Assembly: GCA_005938025.2 (NCBI GenBank)
Contig: VCCI02000001.1
Coordinates: 1,488,001 to 1,552,000 of the forward strand
Direction: 5' to 3'
DNA length: 64,000 nt
Source of the DNA: Inquilinus sp. KBS0705
GTDB lineage: Bacteria > Bacteroidota > Bacteroidia > Sphingobacteriales > Sphingobacteriaceae
The translations under genes were made by a program, and so were the position numbers. Below are positions 55,144-63,378 of this stretch, piece by piece. The notes under the pieces were generated by a model that did not search any database, was not told the origin of the DNA, and saw only the letters and a program-made list of their open reading frames with translations. Position 1 is the stretch's first letter. Every line of letters begins with the position of its first letter.

Positions 55144-57210
55144 CTAATAATCTATCCTAACGTGATAAATGCTCATCAGCATTCGTTTAAAAATCACTTT
55201 AATAGTTTCCAGGTCCTTCAAGGTTATGTTACTGTCATTCAACTGGTTTTGATCTAACTTGTACTTTACTATCCTGTCAACCAGTATCCCTATCGACTCT
55301 TCATCCGGCTCTTTTAACGACCGCGAAGCAGCTTCAATAGAGTCGGCAAGCATCAAAACACCGGTTTCTTTGGTGAAAGGAATTGGCCCCGGATACCTAA
55401 AAATGTTCTCGTTAATGAACTTTTCGGGGAAATTCTTTAAAAACGACTGGTAAAAATAATCTACCCGTGTATTGCCGTGGTGGGTACGTATAAAGTTGAT
55501 CACGATCTCGGGCAGGTTGGCTTTGCGGGCCATTTCGATACCCTTGCTTACGTGGCGAATGATGATCTGGGCACTCTCTTCATATGAGAGCTTATCGTGC
55601 GGATTAAAGCCCGAGATTTGGTTTTCGATAAAGAACAAGGGGTTCTCCATTTTACCAATATCGTGATATAAAGCCCCTGCCCTAACCAACAGCGAATTAC
55701 CCCCTATGGCATAAATAGCGTTTTCGGCCAAGTTGGCCACCTGTAACGAGTGCTGGAAAGTACCCGGCGCACTAAAGGCCATTTCGCGCAATAATGGCGC
55801 GTTGGTATTGGTCAGCTCGATAAGGGTAATATCTGATGTAATGGCAAAAACCTTTTCAAATAAGTATATCAGCGGATAAGCCAATAAGGTAAGAAGTACG
55901 CTAACAGCAAAAGGTACAAAATCAACCCAATCAATGGTAGTAAAGGTCCCTTCGCGTATCAGGAATATCCCCAGGAACGATACAAAATAAGTAAAGGTGA
56001 TGATAAGCGCCGATATTAAAAATTGCTCGCGCCGTATTAAATTTTTAATACTATAAATGGACACCATACCGGCGGTGATTTCGAAAAAGGCGAATTCGAA
56101 GCTGTTGGGTACAAAAAAACCTGCTATTAATACTACCAACAAGTGGATGTTTAATGCAAGGCGGGTATCAAATAAAATACGGATAATGATAGGCACTATA
56201 CAATAAGGTATATAGTATAGGTTGGGTAACTGTATTTTAATAGCCAGCGACAGGGTGGCCAGCATAGCCGTAATTACCAGTAATATTAAACTTACCAGGC
56301 GGTTATCGTCAAAAATATCTCTGCGGAAAAGGTACAGGAATACCATTAATAGGGTAATGGTGATACCTACCAGTAAAAATTGCCCTAATAAAACCAGTGT
56401 ACGGTTACCATTTGTACGGGCGTTATCTTCAAAGGCTTTCTTGTAAGATGCCAGCTTTTGATAAGCCTCATCGTTTATTACCGAACCCTTGGCTACAATG
56501 GTTTCACCTTTTTGCACCATGCCACGTGTGATAGAAAGGTTTTCGAGCACCTCTTTCTCCAGCCTTGCGGTTAGCTTGGCATCATAGCTTAAATTAGGCT
56601 GTATGCGGTCTTGCAACAGGTCAAGTAAAAAAGCTTTATCAACACCCGGCACTTTGGCAATATTCGCATCGCAATAGGCAATTGCGCGCTCGCGGGTAAA
56701 CAAATCGGCCGTGTTTACATCTTTTGCAATATTGTTATTTAATATGGTTACGGTATAATCGGCCCGGTTTTGCTGGTATTTAGGGTTAGGGTTTAAAATA
56801 CCTCGGTTGTATACCTGAGTAAGCAGGTCGGCCCCGGTTTGCAAATACTTATTTTTAAACCTATCGTTAATACCCGCGGTATGCCACTTTATCTCCAGGT
56901 CGCTTTTAAAGCCATCTACCTGCTGGTTACCCATAACATCATTTAACTGGTAAATAGGTGTTACGGTAGATAGTGCTGCCTTTTGATCGGCCAGTATCTC
57001 GCCATCTGTTTTAAGTATGGCAAAGTTATACGGCGATACCAGGTCCTTTTGGTTCCATATGCGCCCTTTCTCGTACTCGTAACCAAACTTGGCTTGTTTA
57101 GGCAGTGTATAAACAATTAACGAGATACTCGCCAGCATCATAAAATACTTCACATTTAGCGCGTATTTACGCAGTAATGCCTTTTGCCGGGAGGATGATA
57201 GTTGTGCCAT
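55144..57210 (-). CDS. 7TM-HD domain phosphodiesterase (PgpH-like)
   Basis: Membrane protein of 688 residues of the 7TM-7TMR-HD type, homologous to PgpH, which degrades c-di-AMP. One N-terminal helix (about 17-35) anchors an extracellular sensor (about 45-275). Seven membrane helices follow (about 280-465), and the cytoplasmic HD domain has His516-Asp517 in YHDIGKMENPLFF and a second HH in TIKV-preceding helices (FIRTHHGNTR). It probably tunes c-di-AMP for potassium, osmotic or cell-wall control. It faces the SPFH operon divergently, with 113 bp between starts. Confidence 0.92.
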   Translation of the reverse strand: MAQLSSSRQKALLRKYALNVKYFMMLASISLIVYTLPKQAKFGYEYEKGRIWNQKDLVSPYNFAILKTDGEILADQKAALSTVTPIYQLNDVMGNQQVDGFKSDLEIKWHTAGINDRFKNKYLQTGADLLTQVYNRGILNPNPKYQQNRADYTVTILNNNIAKDVNTADLFTRERAIAYCDANIAKVPGVDKAFLLDLLQDRIQPNLSYDAKLTARLEKEVLENLSITRGMVQKGETIVAKGSVINDEAYQKLASYKKAFEDNARTNGNRTLVLLGQFLLVGITITLLMVFLYLFRRDIFDDNRLVSLILLVITAMLATLSLAIKIQLPNLYYIPYCIVPIIIRILFDTRLALNIHLLVVLIAGFFVPNSFEFAFFEITAGMVSIYSIKNLIRREQFLISALIITFTYFVSFLGIFLIREGTFTTIDWVDFVPFAVSVLLTLLAYPLIYLFEKVFAITSDITLIELTNTNAPLLREMAFSAPGTFQHSLQVANLAENAIYAIGGNSLLVRAGALYHDIGKMENPLFFIENQISGFNPHDKLSYEESAQIIIRHVSKGIEMARKANLPEIVINFIRTHHGNTRVDYFYQSFLKNFPEKFINENIFRYPGPIPFTKETGVLMLADSIEAASRSLKEPDEESIGILVDRIVKYKLDQNQLNDSNITLKDLETIKVIFKRMLMSIYHVRIDY

Positions 57211-57285
57211 GTACGGTGTTTATCCACTCAAAAATAATACATTTTATGTTATAACACTTTTTTCTTGTTTTTATCAAAAAAAAGT

Positions 57286-57303
57286 TGATATCTTTATGAT
57301 ATC
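57286..57303. promoter_or_regulatory. Two TGATATC boxes one helical turn apart upstream of SPFH operon
   Basis: TGATATC occurs at 57286-57292 and 57297-57303, an 11-bp period; each contains the palindrome GATATC. It is 21 bp upstream of the SPFH ATG. Arc-type ribbon-helix-helix proteins bind such paired half-sites about one turn apart, and the operon encodes one. Seen in sequence; the binding is inferred. Confidence 0.45.
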
Positions 57304-57323
57304 ATTTTAAATCAATCAAAACC

Positions 57324-58181
57324 ATGAATACCGAAAAAGTTATCACAGCACCATCAGGCTACCTGGCCTTTGTTTTAGTACTTGTGCTTACCGGCGTATC
57401 TGCCTTTTGTTTTTGGGCCAAAGAGCCCATTATAGGCGCAATAATATGCGTTATCAACTTTGTTTTTATACTACCGGGGCTGGCCATAGTAAACCCCAAC
57501 GAGAGTAAAGTGTTAACCTTGTTTGGTAAATACACCGGCACGGTTAAGCAGGACGGCTTTTTCTGGGTGAACCCTTTTACTGTAAAAAAGAAAGTATCAT
57601 TAAAGGCGTTTAACCTTAACGGCCAGCAACTAAAAGTTAACGATAGTGTGGGTAACCCTATTGAAATTGCCGCGGTTATTGTTTGGCAGATAAAAGATAC
57701 CGCCAAAGCCGTGTTCTCGGTAGAAAACTACCTGCAATATGTGAACATTCAAAGCGAGGCCGCTGTTAGGCACCTGGCTAACTCGTTCCCTTATGACCAT
57801 ATTGAGGATGAAACCGCCAGCATAACCCTGCGCGGCGGTGCCGAGCAGGTAAGCCAAATGCTGGAGCAGGAACTTAACGACCGTTTAGACCGTGCCGGGA
57901 TAGAGGTATTAGAAGCCCGTATATCGCATCTGGCCTACGCGCCCGAAATTGCGCATGCCATGTTACAACGCCAGCAAGCATCGGCTATAATAGCAGCCCG
58001 CAGGCTTATTGTTGAAGGTGCGGTAGGGATGGTAGAAATGGCCCTGAATAAAATGGAAGAAAAGAATATTATCGAATTGGATGAAGAACGCAAAGCTGCA
58101 ATGGTGAGTAACCTGTTGGTGGTGCTTTGCGGCGACCATAGCGTACAGCCTATTGTAAACACAGGTACATTATATCACTAA
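57324..58181 (+). CDS. SPFH (stomatin/flotillin-like) membrane protein
   Basis: 285 residues. Two N-terminal membrane helices (about 9-29 and 33-54, [20 protein letters not shown] and [20 protein letters not shown]) are followed by an SPFH domain (about 55-250: [57 protein letters not shown]) and a helix with the flotillin-type [23 protein letters not shown] proteins scaffold membrane microdomains. It is the first gene of a tight operon; the next gene begins one base after its stop. The Arc-type regulator encoded two genes on probably relates to it functionally. Confidence 0.88.
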   Translation: MNTEKVITAPSGYLAFVLVLVLTGVSAFCFWAKEPIIGAIICVINFVFILPGLAIVNPNESKVLTLFGKYTGTVKQDGFFWVNPFTVKKKVSLKAFNLNGQQLKVNDSVGNPIEIAAVIVWQIKDTAKAVFSVENYLQYVNIQSEAAVRHLANSFPYDHIEDETASITLRGGAEQVSQMLEQELNDRLDRAGIEVLEARISHLAYAPEIAHAMLQRQQASAIIAARRLIVEGAVGMVEMALNKMEEKNIIELDEERKAAMVSNLLVVLCGDHSVQPIVNTGTLYH

Positions 58182-58182
58182 G

Positions 58183-58716
58183 ATGACGAACGATTTCAGA
58201 AATTTCGATCAGTTAAAAACCAACGAACTGTTTATTACCAGGCATAAATGGTTTAAACCGTATTACGAACTTACGGATGAGCAGTTTATCTATGGCAAAC
58301 TATACCGTAAAAGTTTGTTTAGCCGAAGGGCAACCATTGAAACTGCTGAAGGCACCTGGACTATAAAATGCAAAGGCCTGTTCAAACGATCGTCGTTGAT
58401 TGTTAAAGGCGAGGATGAAACCATTGGCACTTTAATACCCGCCACCTGGAAAAGAAATATTGACCTGCAAATGGACAATGGCTTTAGGGCGTTTTTTAAC
58501 TATAAAAAGCTTTTTTCGATGGCTTATGTATTAACGCACGAGATGTATGGCGACATACTACAGATAAAACAAAAGGCGTTCGGTATAAAAAAGCCCTACG
58601 TCATCACATTCGATCAAACTTTGCAGATAAGCGACAGGCCACCCCTGCCCTTATTAATGCTGATAGGTGTAAATGCAATGTTAATACGGCAGGAACAAGC
58701 AGCAGCAGCAAGCTAA
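58183..58716 (+). CDS. LURP-one/tubby-C-terminal-like protein
   Basis: 177 residues, no signal peptide. Its core (LFITRHKWFKPYYELTDEQF, then KLYRKSLFSRRATIETAEG, KCKGLFKRSSLIVKG) has repeated strand-turn-strand units of the LURP-one/tubby C-terminal type of phospholipid-scramblase-like barrel. The C-terminal helix is hydrophobic (LPLLMLIGVNAMLIRQ, about 156-171). A shorter related protein is encoded by the fourth gene of the operon (both contain YELTD plus an aromatic-rich start). Lies one base after SPFH. Likely acts at the membrane with the SPFH protein; function inferred. Confidence 0.65.
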   Translation: MTNDFRNFDQLKTNELFITRHKWFKPYYELTDEQFIYGKLYRKSLFSRRATIETAEGTWTIKCKGLFKRSSLIVKGEDETIGTLIPATWKRNIDLQMDNGFRAFFNYKKLFSMAYVLTHEMYGDILQIKQKAFGIKKPYVITFDQTLQISDRPPLPLLMLIGVNAMLIRQEQAAAAS

Positions 58717-58720
58717 ATAT

Positions 58721-58888
58721 ATGGCAGAAAAAAAAGCTTTTGTATTAAGGATAAATCCTGATGTGCTTAAAGAGATTGAGGCATGGGGTGCCGATGAATT
58801 CCGCAGCACCAACGGGCAGATAGAATACTTACTGCAGGAAGCATTGCGAGCACGAAAAAAATCGGTTAGGAAGAAAAAGGACGTTTAA
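58721..58888 (+). CDS. Arc-type ribbon-helix-helix DNA-binding protein (55 aa)
   Basis: Very small gene, ATG to TAA, four bases after the preceding stop. The 55 residues read like a classic Arc/MetJ-type domain: strand KAFVLRINPDVLKEIEAW (about 5-22), then DEFRSTNGQIEYLLQEALR (about 25-43), and a basic tail (RARKKSVRKKKDV). It is short enough to be lost by length cut-offs. Dimers of this fold insert a beta-ribbon into the major groove and pair on two half-sites about one turn apart. It probably represses its own operon, whose promoter has matching boxes at 57286-57303. Confidence 0.88.
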   Translation: MAEKKAFVLRINPDVLKEIEAWGADEFRSTNGQIEYLLQEALRARKKSVRKKKDV

Positions 58889-58897
58889 CTACAACGC

Positions 58898-59398
58898 ATG
58901 AGTACTTACACAAGCTTTGAACAGTTTGAAGGGCATCAGTTATGGCTGGTTAAAAAAGATTGGTGGAAAGAAGAATACGAATTAACCGATAACAAAAACT
59001 GCTATGCCAGGGTGTATCAGGATGGCATATTCTCCACAGCGTTAAACTATGAGGCATATAACGTTAGTATCATTACAACAGGCTCCACTTTTAGCGATTT
59101 TACTATAAAAACAACGGACGAAAAAATACTTGGCTACGCAGATTCGAAATTATTTAGCAATAAAACCCGTTTTAAATTAAACGATAGTTTTGAGGGCGAT
59201 TTTTACAACCCGTCATTCAATACCATGTACTACGTGATAGTTGATAGTAATAATTACCAGTTAATTGATTTTGATGGTAACGGGCAATCATTGATCAGTA
59301 TAAATATTTACAGGAAACCTGCCGATGTACCGGCTTTTGACGCGATTATTTTTGCAGGGATACGTTGTGTAATAAACAGGCAGCGCATGTTAGAATAG
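58898..59398 (+). CDS. Second LURP-one/tubby-like protein
   Basis: 166 residues, no signal peptide. It is a paralogue of the 58183 product: FEQFEGHQLWLVKKDWW..YELTD aligns with FDQLKTNELFITRHKWFKPYYELTD, then YQDGIFST with RKSLFSRR. Alternating strands continue to residue about 140 and the C-terminal helix is hydrophobic (AFDAIIFAGIRCVINRQ). Nine bases separate it from the Arc gene. The stop codon TAG (59396-59398) abuts a 30-bp perfect palindrome. Same inferred role as its paralogue. Confidence 0.65.
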   Translation: MSTYTSFEQFEGHQLWLVKKDWWKEEYELTDNKNCYARVYQDGIFSTALNYEAYNVSIITTGSTFSDFTIKTTDEKILGYADSKLFSNKTRFKLNDSFEGDFYNPSFNTMYYVIVDSNNYQLIDFDGNGQSLISINIYRKPADVPAFDAIIFAGIRCVINRQRMLE

Positions 59399-59428
59399 GT
59401 AATTTATTATGCATGCATAATAAATTAC
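59399..59428. repeat. 30-bp perfect palindrome immediately after the SPFH-operon stop
   Basis: From the G after the stop codon (59399) to 59428 the sequence equals its own reverse complement, with centre GCATGC. There is no T run after it, so as RNA it would be a hairpin without a terminator tail, and as DNA it is an ideal operator for a dimeric protein. It is 69 bp upstream of the thiolase ATG. Confidence 0.7.
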
Positions 59429-59459
59429 TGTAAAAGCGTTATCCTTTAAGCAAATTTTA

Positions 59460-59467
59460 TAAATTTG
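59460..59467 (+). promoter_or_regulatory. Candidate -7 box of the thiolase promoter
   Basis: TAAATTTG matches TAnnTTTG exactly, 29 bp before the ATG at 59497. The expected TTG about 19 bp upstream is not seen, so the promoter is only supported on one side. Confidence 0.4.
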
Positions 59468-59496
59468 CCCCACCATTATAAAGTACACCATACATC

Positions 59497-60675
59497 ATGA
59501 AAGAAGTATATATTGTATCGGCAACGCGCACCCCAATCGGTAGCTTCGGCGGCAGTTTGGCATCACAATCGGCTACGCAATTAGGCGCGGTTGTTATAAA
59601 ATCGGCTATTGAAAAAGCCGGGCTAAAAACAACCGATATACAGGAAGTATATATGGGCAATGTGCTATCGGCCAATTTAGGCCAGGCACCTGCTACACAA
59701 GCCGCCGTTTTTGCCGGCCTACCCTACTTACCTGCAACTACCATAAACAAAGTATGCGCATCGGGTATGAAAGCCATTATGTTGGCTGCACAAAGCATTG
59801 CCAATTGCGATAACGATATTGTATTGGCCGGCGGTATGGAAAGCATGAGCAACGTACCTTATTATTTAGATAAAGCACGCAACGGTTACCGCTTAGGTAA
59901 CGGACAAATAACCGATGGCCTTGTAAAAGATGGCCTTTGGGACGTTTATAACGACTATCACATGGGATCGGCCGCCGAACTATGCGCGGTAGATTGCAAC
60001 GTAACCCGTGAAGAACAGGATGCATTTGCAGTAGAATCGTACCAACGAGCGCAAAAAGCACAGGCCGATGGCAAATTTAAAGCAGAAATTACCCCTGTTG
60101 AATTAAAGGATAAAAAAGGTGAGGTTACCTTATTTGCCGATGACGAGGAACCCAACACCGTAAAATTCGACAAGATACCTACGCTTAAACCGGTATTTAA
60201 AAAAGATGGAATGGTAACTGCAGCCAATGCATCAACCCTGAATGATGGTGCTGCCGCCTTAATATTAATGAGTAAAGAAAAAGCGGAAGCGATGGGCATA
60301 AAACCTTTAGCCAAAATAGTTTCCTTTGCTGATGCACAGCAAGCCCCCGAGTATTTTACTACAGCACCCGCTAAGGCTATCCCGCTGGCTTTGCATAAAG
60401 CAGGCTTATCAGCAGCAGATATCGATTTCTTCGAGATCAACGAAGCGTTTTCGGTAGTTGCACTTGCCAATAACAAGCTATTGCAACTGGATGCAAACAA
60501 AGTGAATGTTAATGGTGGCGCAGTGGCTATCGGGCATCCGCTGGGTGCATCGGGTGCCCGTATCATTGTAACCCTAATACACGTTTTACAGCAAAATAGT
60601 GGTAAATTAGGTGCAGCTGGCATCTGTAACGGTGGCGGTGGTGCCAGCGCAATGGTTATTGAAAACTTAGGTTAA
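59497..60675 (+). CDS. Acetyl-CoA C-acetyltransferase (thiolase)
   Basis: Biosynthetic or degradative thiolase of 392 residues, condensing two acetyl-CoA or cleaving 3-ketoacyl-CoA. The acyl-accepting Cys87 is in INKVCASGMKAIML, the catalytic His in GGAVAIGHPLGASGAR (about 348) and the second Cys in GICNGGGGASAM (about 378). Length and motifs are those of tetrameric cytosolic thiolases. It is monocistronic. The two neighbouring genes do not belong to beta-oxidation, so its direction is not deducible; it may feed ketone bodies, mevalonate or fatty-acid degradation. Confidence 0.93.
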   Translation: MKEVYIVSATRTPIGSFGGSLASQSATQLGAVVIKSAIEKAGLKTTDIQEVYMGNVLSANLGQAPATQAAVFAGLPYLPATTINKVCASGMKAIMLAAQSIANCDNDIVLAGGMESMSNVPYYLDKARNGYRLGNGQITDGLVKDGLWDVYNDYHMGSAAELCAVDCNVTREEQDAFAVESYQRAQKAQADGKFKAEITPVELKDKKGEVTLFADDEEPNTVKFDKIPTLKPVFKKDGMVTAANASTLNDGAAALILMSKEKAEAMGIKPLAKIVSFADAQQAPEYFTTAPAKAIPLALHKAGLSAADIDFFEINEAFSVVALANNKLLQLDANKVNVNGGAVAIGHPLGASGARIIVTLIHVLQQNSGKLGAAGICNGGGGASAMVIENLG

Positions 60676-60740
60676 ATAATTGGCTATAATTTCTGCTTAA
60701 ATAATACGTTGATACCGCGTAACATTTTCAAAAACGTTTA

Positions 60741-61649
60741 ATGAAGGGTTTACTTTTAGCATTTTTCTGTCTGTTGGTTTATAGTGTGCCCTCGTTTGCA
60801 CAGCATGCCGACGAATACAATTTAAAAACCCTTGGCGCCTACCAGGATAGCCTTGCATCATTAGGTAAAAAATTCATTAACGACCCCGACGACCTGGAGC
60901 GTAAAAACGCTAACTACAAATTCATAAAGCTATTAGTTGGCGCGCTACGCATGCCTAACTCCTTTAATTACCCCTTCGATTCGGTAAAAAGCGTAAGCAT
61001 TATTAATGCACCAGATAACCGTTTTCGTGTATTTAGCTGGCACATCATGAACATGGATGGCAGCTACCGCTTTTACGGCACCATACAAATGAATACCGGC
61101 GGCAAGCTGTTAATGTACCCATTGGAAGATTATTCTCCCCTATTACAAAACCCCGAAGACTCGGTAACCGATAACCGTAAATGGTATGGTGCACAGTACT
61201 ATAAAATATTAAGGGTTGACGCGCCAAAGCCCTACTACGTATTACTGGGCTGGAAAGGCAACAACGTAAAATCTACCAAAAAAGTGATCGAAGCATTATC
61301 CTTTAACCGTGATGATAAGCCGGTGTTAGGCATGCCCGTATTTGCCGGGAACAGCAAAACCCGTAACAGGGTAATTTTCCAGTACACCCGCCAGGCATCA
61401 ATGCTGTTAAGATACGTGCCGGATCAGCATTTGATTGTGTTCGACCACCTGTCACCGCCCGATAAAAAGATGAAAGACCAGCCCGAAACATATGGGCCCG
61501 ACTTAACTTATGATGGTTACCAGTTAAAAAACGGCAAATGGGTATATGTAGAAAATTTAGATATGCGCAACATCCCCGAAGACCGGGACGCAACCTATAT
61601 CGACCCTAAGAAACAGTCACTTATTGATAAAGGCAGTTCACAAAATTAA
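60741..61649 (+). CDS. Secreted protein of unknown function
   Basis: 302 residues with a signal peptide ending SFAQ (about 21). The mature part has no motif I recognise. It begins with a helical region (LKTLGAYQDSLASLGKKF), then an SRPBCC- or lipocalin-like run of beta strands (RVFSWHIMNMDGSYRFYGTI, YYVLLGWKGN, FQYTRQASMLLRY, LIVFDHLSPPD) and a Tyr/Pro-rich end. Similar sequences are common in Bacteroidota and are annotated hypothetical. It follows thiolase by 65 bp without a terminator, but a functional link is not evident. Confidence 0.8.
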   Translation: MKGLLLAFFCLLVYSVPSFAQHADEYNLKTLGAYQDSLASLGKKFINDPDDLERKNANYKFIKLLVGALRMPNSFNYPFDSVKSVSIINAPDNRFRVFSWHIMNMDGSYRFYGTIQMNTGGKLLMYPLEDYSPLLQNPEDSVTDNRKWYGAQYYKILRVDAPKPYYVLLGWKGNNVKSTKKVIEALSFNRDDKPVLGMPVFAGNSKTRNRVIFQYTRQASMLLRYVPDQHLIVFDHLSPPDKKMKDQPETYGPDLTYDGYQLKNGKWVYVENLDMRNIPEDRDATYIDPKKQSLIDKGSSQN

Positions 61650-61766
61650 ACAAGTGGTAATGCCCGCCTAAGCCAGCATTACTATAAGTTATTGTAATAA
61701 TTTCAGTATAAAAATTCGGATTAATTTAATTATAGTACTTTAGACAAAAAAACAGTTCACACTTAT

Positions 61767-63260
61767 ATGTCAGAAACCATACCATCAGCCGCTCCGGCAA
61801 AGCCAAAATCAAGATTCCCCAAGAGTGTCCCGTTTATTATCGGGAACGAAGCCGCAGAGCGCTTTAGTTTTTATGGAATGCGTTCTGTACTCACGCTGTT
61901 TTTAGTGAACCAATTTTTTAATCCTACTGATAATGCTGCGTTAACCGACCAGGCTAATGCGCATGCTAATAAGCTGCACCATCTGTTTGTGATGGTGGCC
62001 TATGCTTTGCCATTTGTAGGCGGCATGATAGCCGACTGGTTTACCGGCAAATACAAGCTTATTTTATATGTATCTATAATTTACTGCATCGGGCATTTAA
62101 TGCTGGCAACGTTTGATGGTGGCCTAACTGGTTTTGAATTAGGTTTGCTTGTGGTTGCAATTGGCGCCGGCGGTATCAAATCATGTGTATCTGCTAACGT
62201 TGGCGATCAGTTTGATGCTACCAATCAGGACCTGCTTTCAAAAGTTTACGGCTGGTTCTATTTCAGTATCAATGCCGGCTCTATGATTTCAACCGTAGCT
62301 ATCCCATGGACTTATGAGCACTTTGGGCCTAAATGGGCGTTCGGTATCCCCGGCTTATTGATGGCGCTGGCTACCATCATCTTCTTCTCGGGCCGTAAAA
62401 AATATGTAAAGGTGCCTCCGCAGGGCGTAAATCGTAATAACCTGGTTTTTATAACCTGGTATGCCATAACCCATTCAGGCAAAAAGCAACCGGGCCAGTC
62501 GTTACTTGATGTTGCTAAAGAAAGTTACGACCCTGAGCGTGTTGAAGGTGTTAAAGCCGTGTACCGGGTTATGTCGGTATTCTTTTTCGCGCTGGCATTT
62601 TGGGCTGTTTGGGATCAATGTTTATCTGAATGGACGCTGTATGCCGAAAAAATGGATCGTGTCATCAACCTTGGTTTTACCAAATTCACCATATATCCTG
62701 GTCAGTTGTCAACCTTTAACACCGTATTCCTGCTCCTGTTTATCCCGCTGTTTAACTATGTAATATATCCGTGGCTCGATAAACGGGGACTAAAAACAAC
62801 ACCCTTGCGCAGGCTTGGTACGGGGTTAGTGTTAACCGCTTTATCATTTGTGGTAATTGGCGTTATACACACCAGTCTTGATCATGGCGGTTCGCCATCC
62901 ATTTGGTGGCAGGTACTGGCGTTTATGATATTATCAGCAGCCGAAGTTTTGGTATCTATTACCGGTTTAGAGTATGCTTATACCCATTCGCCAAAATCAA
63001 TGAAAAGCACCATGACCGGTATATGGTTCCTGGTGGTATCGTTTGGCAACCTGATAACAGCCTCTGTTAACGGGCTTATTGAAGGTGGCGGCTGGTGGGC
63101 CACAAACTTAAAAGGTGCCAATTACGAATGGTTCTTTGTAGCCTTTATAGGTGTGTTTATAATTGCGTTCATGATTATTTCTCCGCGATTAAAAGAGCGG
63201 AACTACATTACCGACCCTTATATAGAAAACGAGGTTATTTCTGACACAAACAGGCTTTAA
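61767..63260 (+). CDS. POT/PTR2 family proton-coupled oligopeptide transporter
   Basis: 497-residue major-facilitator protein with about fourteen hydrophobic helices. The family signature is intact: ExxER-type NEAAERFSFYGMRSVLTL (about 28-45) in helix 1, the GGMIADWFTGKY segment (about 85-96) after helix 2, and the helix 5 GWFYFSINAGSMIS pattern (about 161-174). It imports di- and tripeptides with protons. It is monocistronic and followed by a good terminator; the upstream hypothetical gene is 117 bp away. Confidence 0.93.
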   Translation: MSETIPSAAPAKPKSRFPKSVPFIIGNEAAERFSFYGMRSVLTLFLVNQFFNPTDNAALTDQANAHANKLHHLFVMVAYALPFVGGMIADWFTGKYKLILYVSIIYCIGHLMLATFDGGLTGFELGLLVVAIGAGGIKSCVSANVGDQFDATNQDLLSKVYGWFYFSINAGSMISTVAIPWTYEHFGPKWAFGIPGLLMALATIIFFSGRKKYVKVPPQGVNRNNLVFITWYAITHSGKKQPGQSLLDVAKESYDPERVEGVKAVYRVMSVFFFALAFWAVWDQCLSEWTLYAEKMDRVINLGFTKFTIYPGQLSTFNTVFLLLFIPLFNYVIYPWLDKRGLKTTPLRRLGTGLVLTALSFVVIGVIHTSLDHGGSPSIWWQVLAFMILSAAEVLVSITGLEYAYTHSPKSMKSTMTGIWFLVVSFGNLITASVNGLIEGGGWWATNLKGANYEWFFVAFIGVFIIAFMIISPRLKERNYITDPYIENEVISDTNRL

Positions 63261-63281
63261 GCTAAACTAATTCATATGATA

Positions 63282-63318
63282 AGCAGGGAAGCACACCACT
63301 TTCCTGCTTTTTATTTTT
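63282..63318 (+). terminator. Terminator after the peptide transporter
   Basis: GCAGGGAAG pairs with CTTTCCTGC (one G-T pair) across a seven-base loop, followed by TTTTTATTTTT. Confidence 0.85.
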
Positions 63319-63378
63319 AAGCCATATAAAATTAAATTATTTTAGCTGCGTTCTTTAAAAAAACCAAACTGCATATAA

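Noticed and set aside
59958..60623. A 221-residue open frame on the minus strand inside the thiolase gene
   Set aside because: It is antisense to a clear thiolase and has Ser/Ala-rich composition without any domain; a shadow frame.
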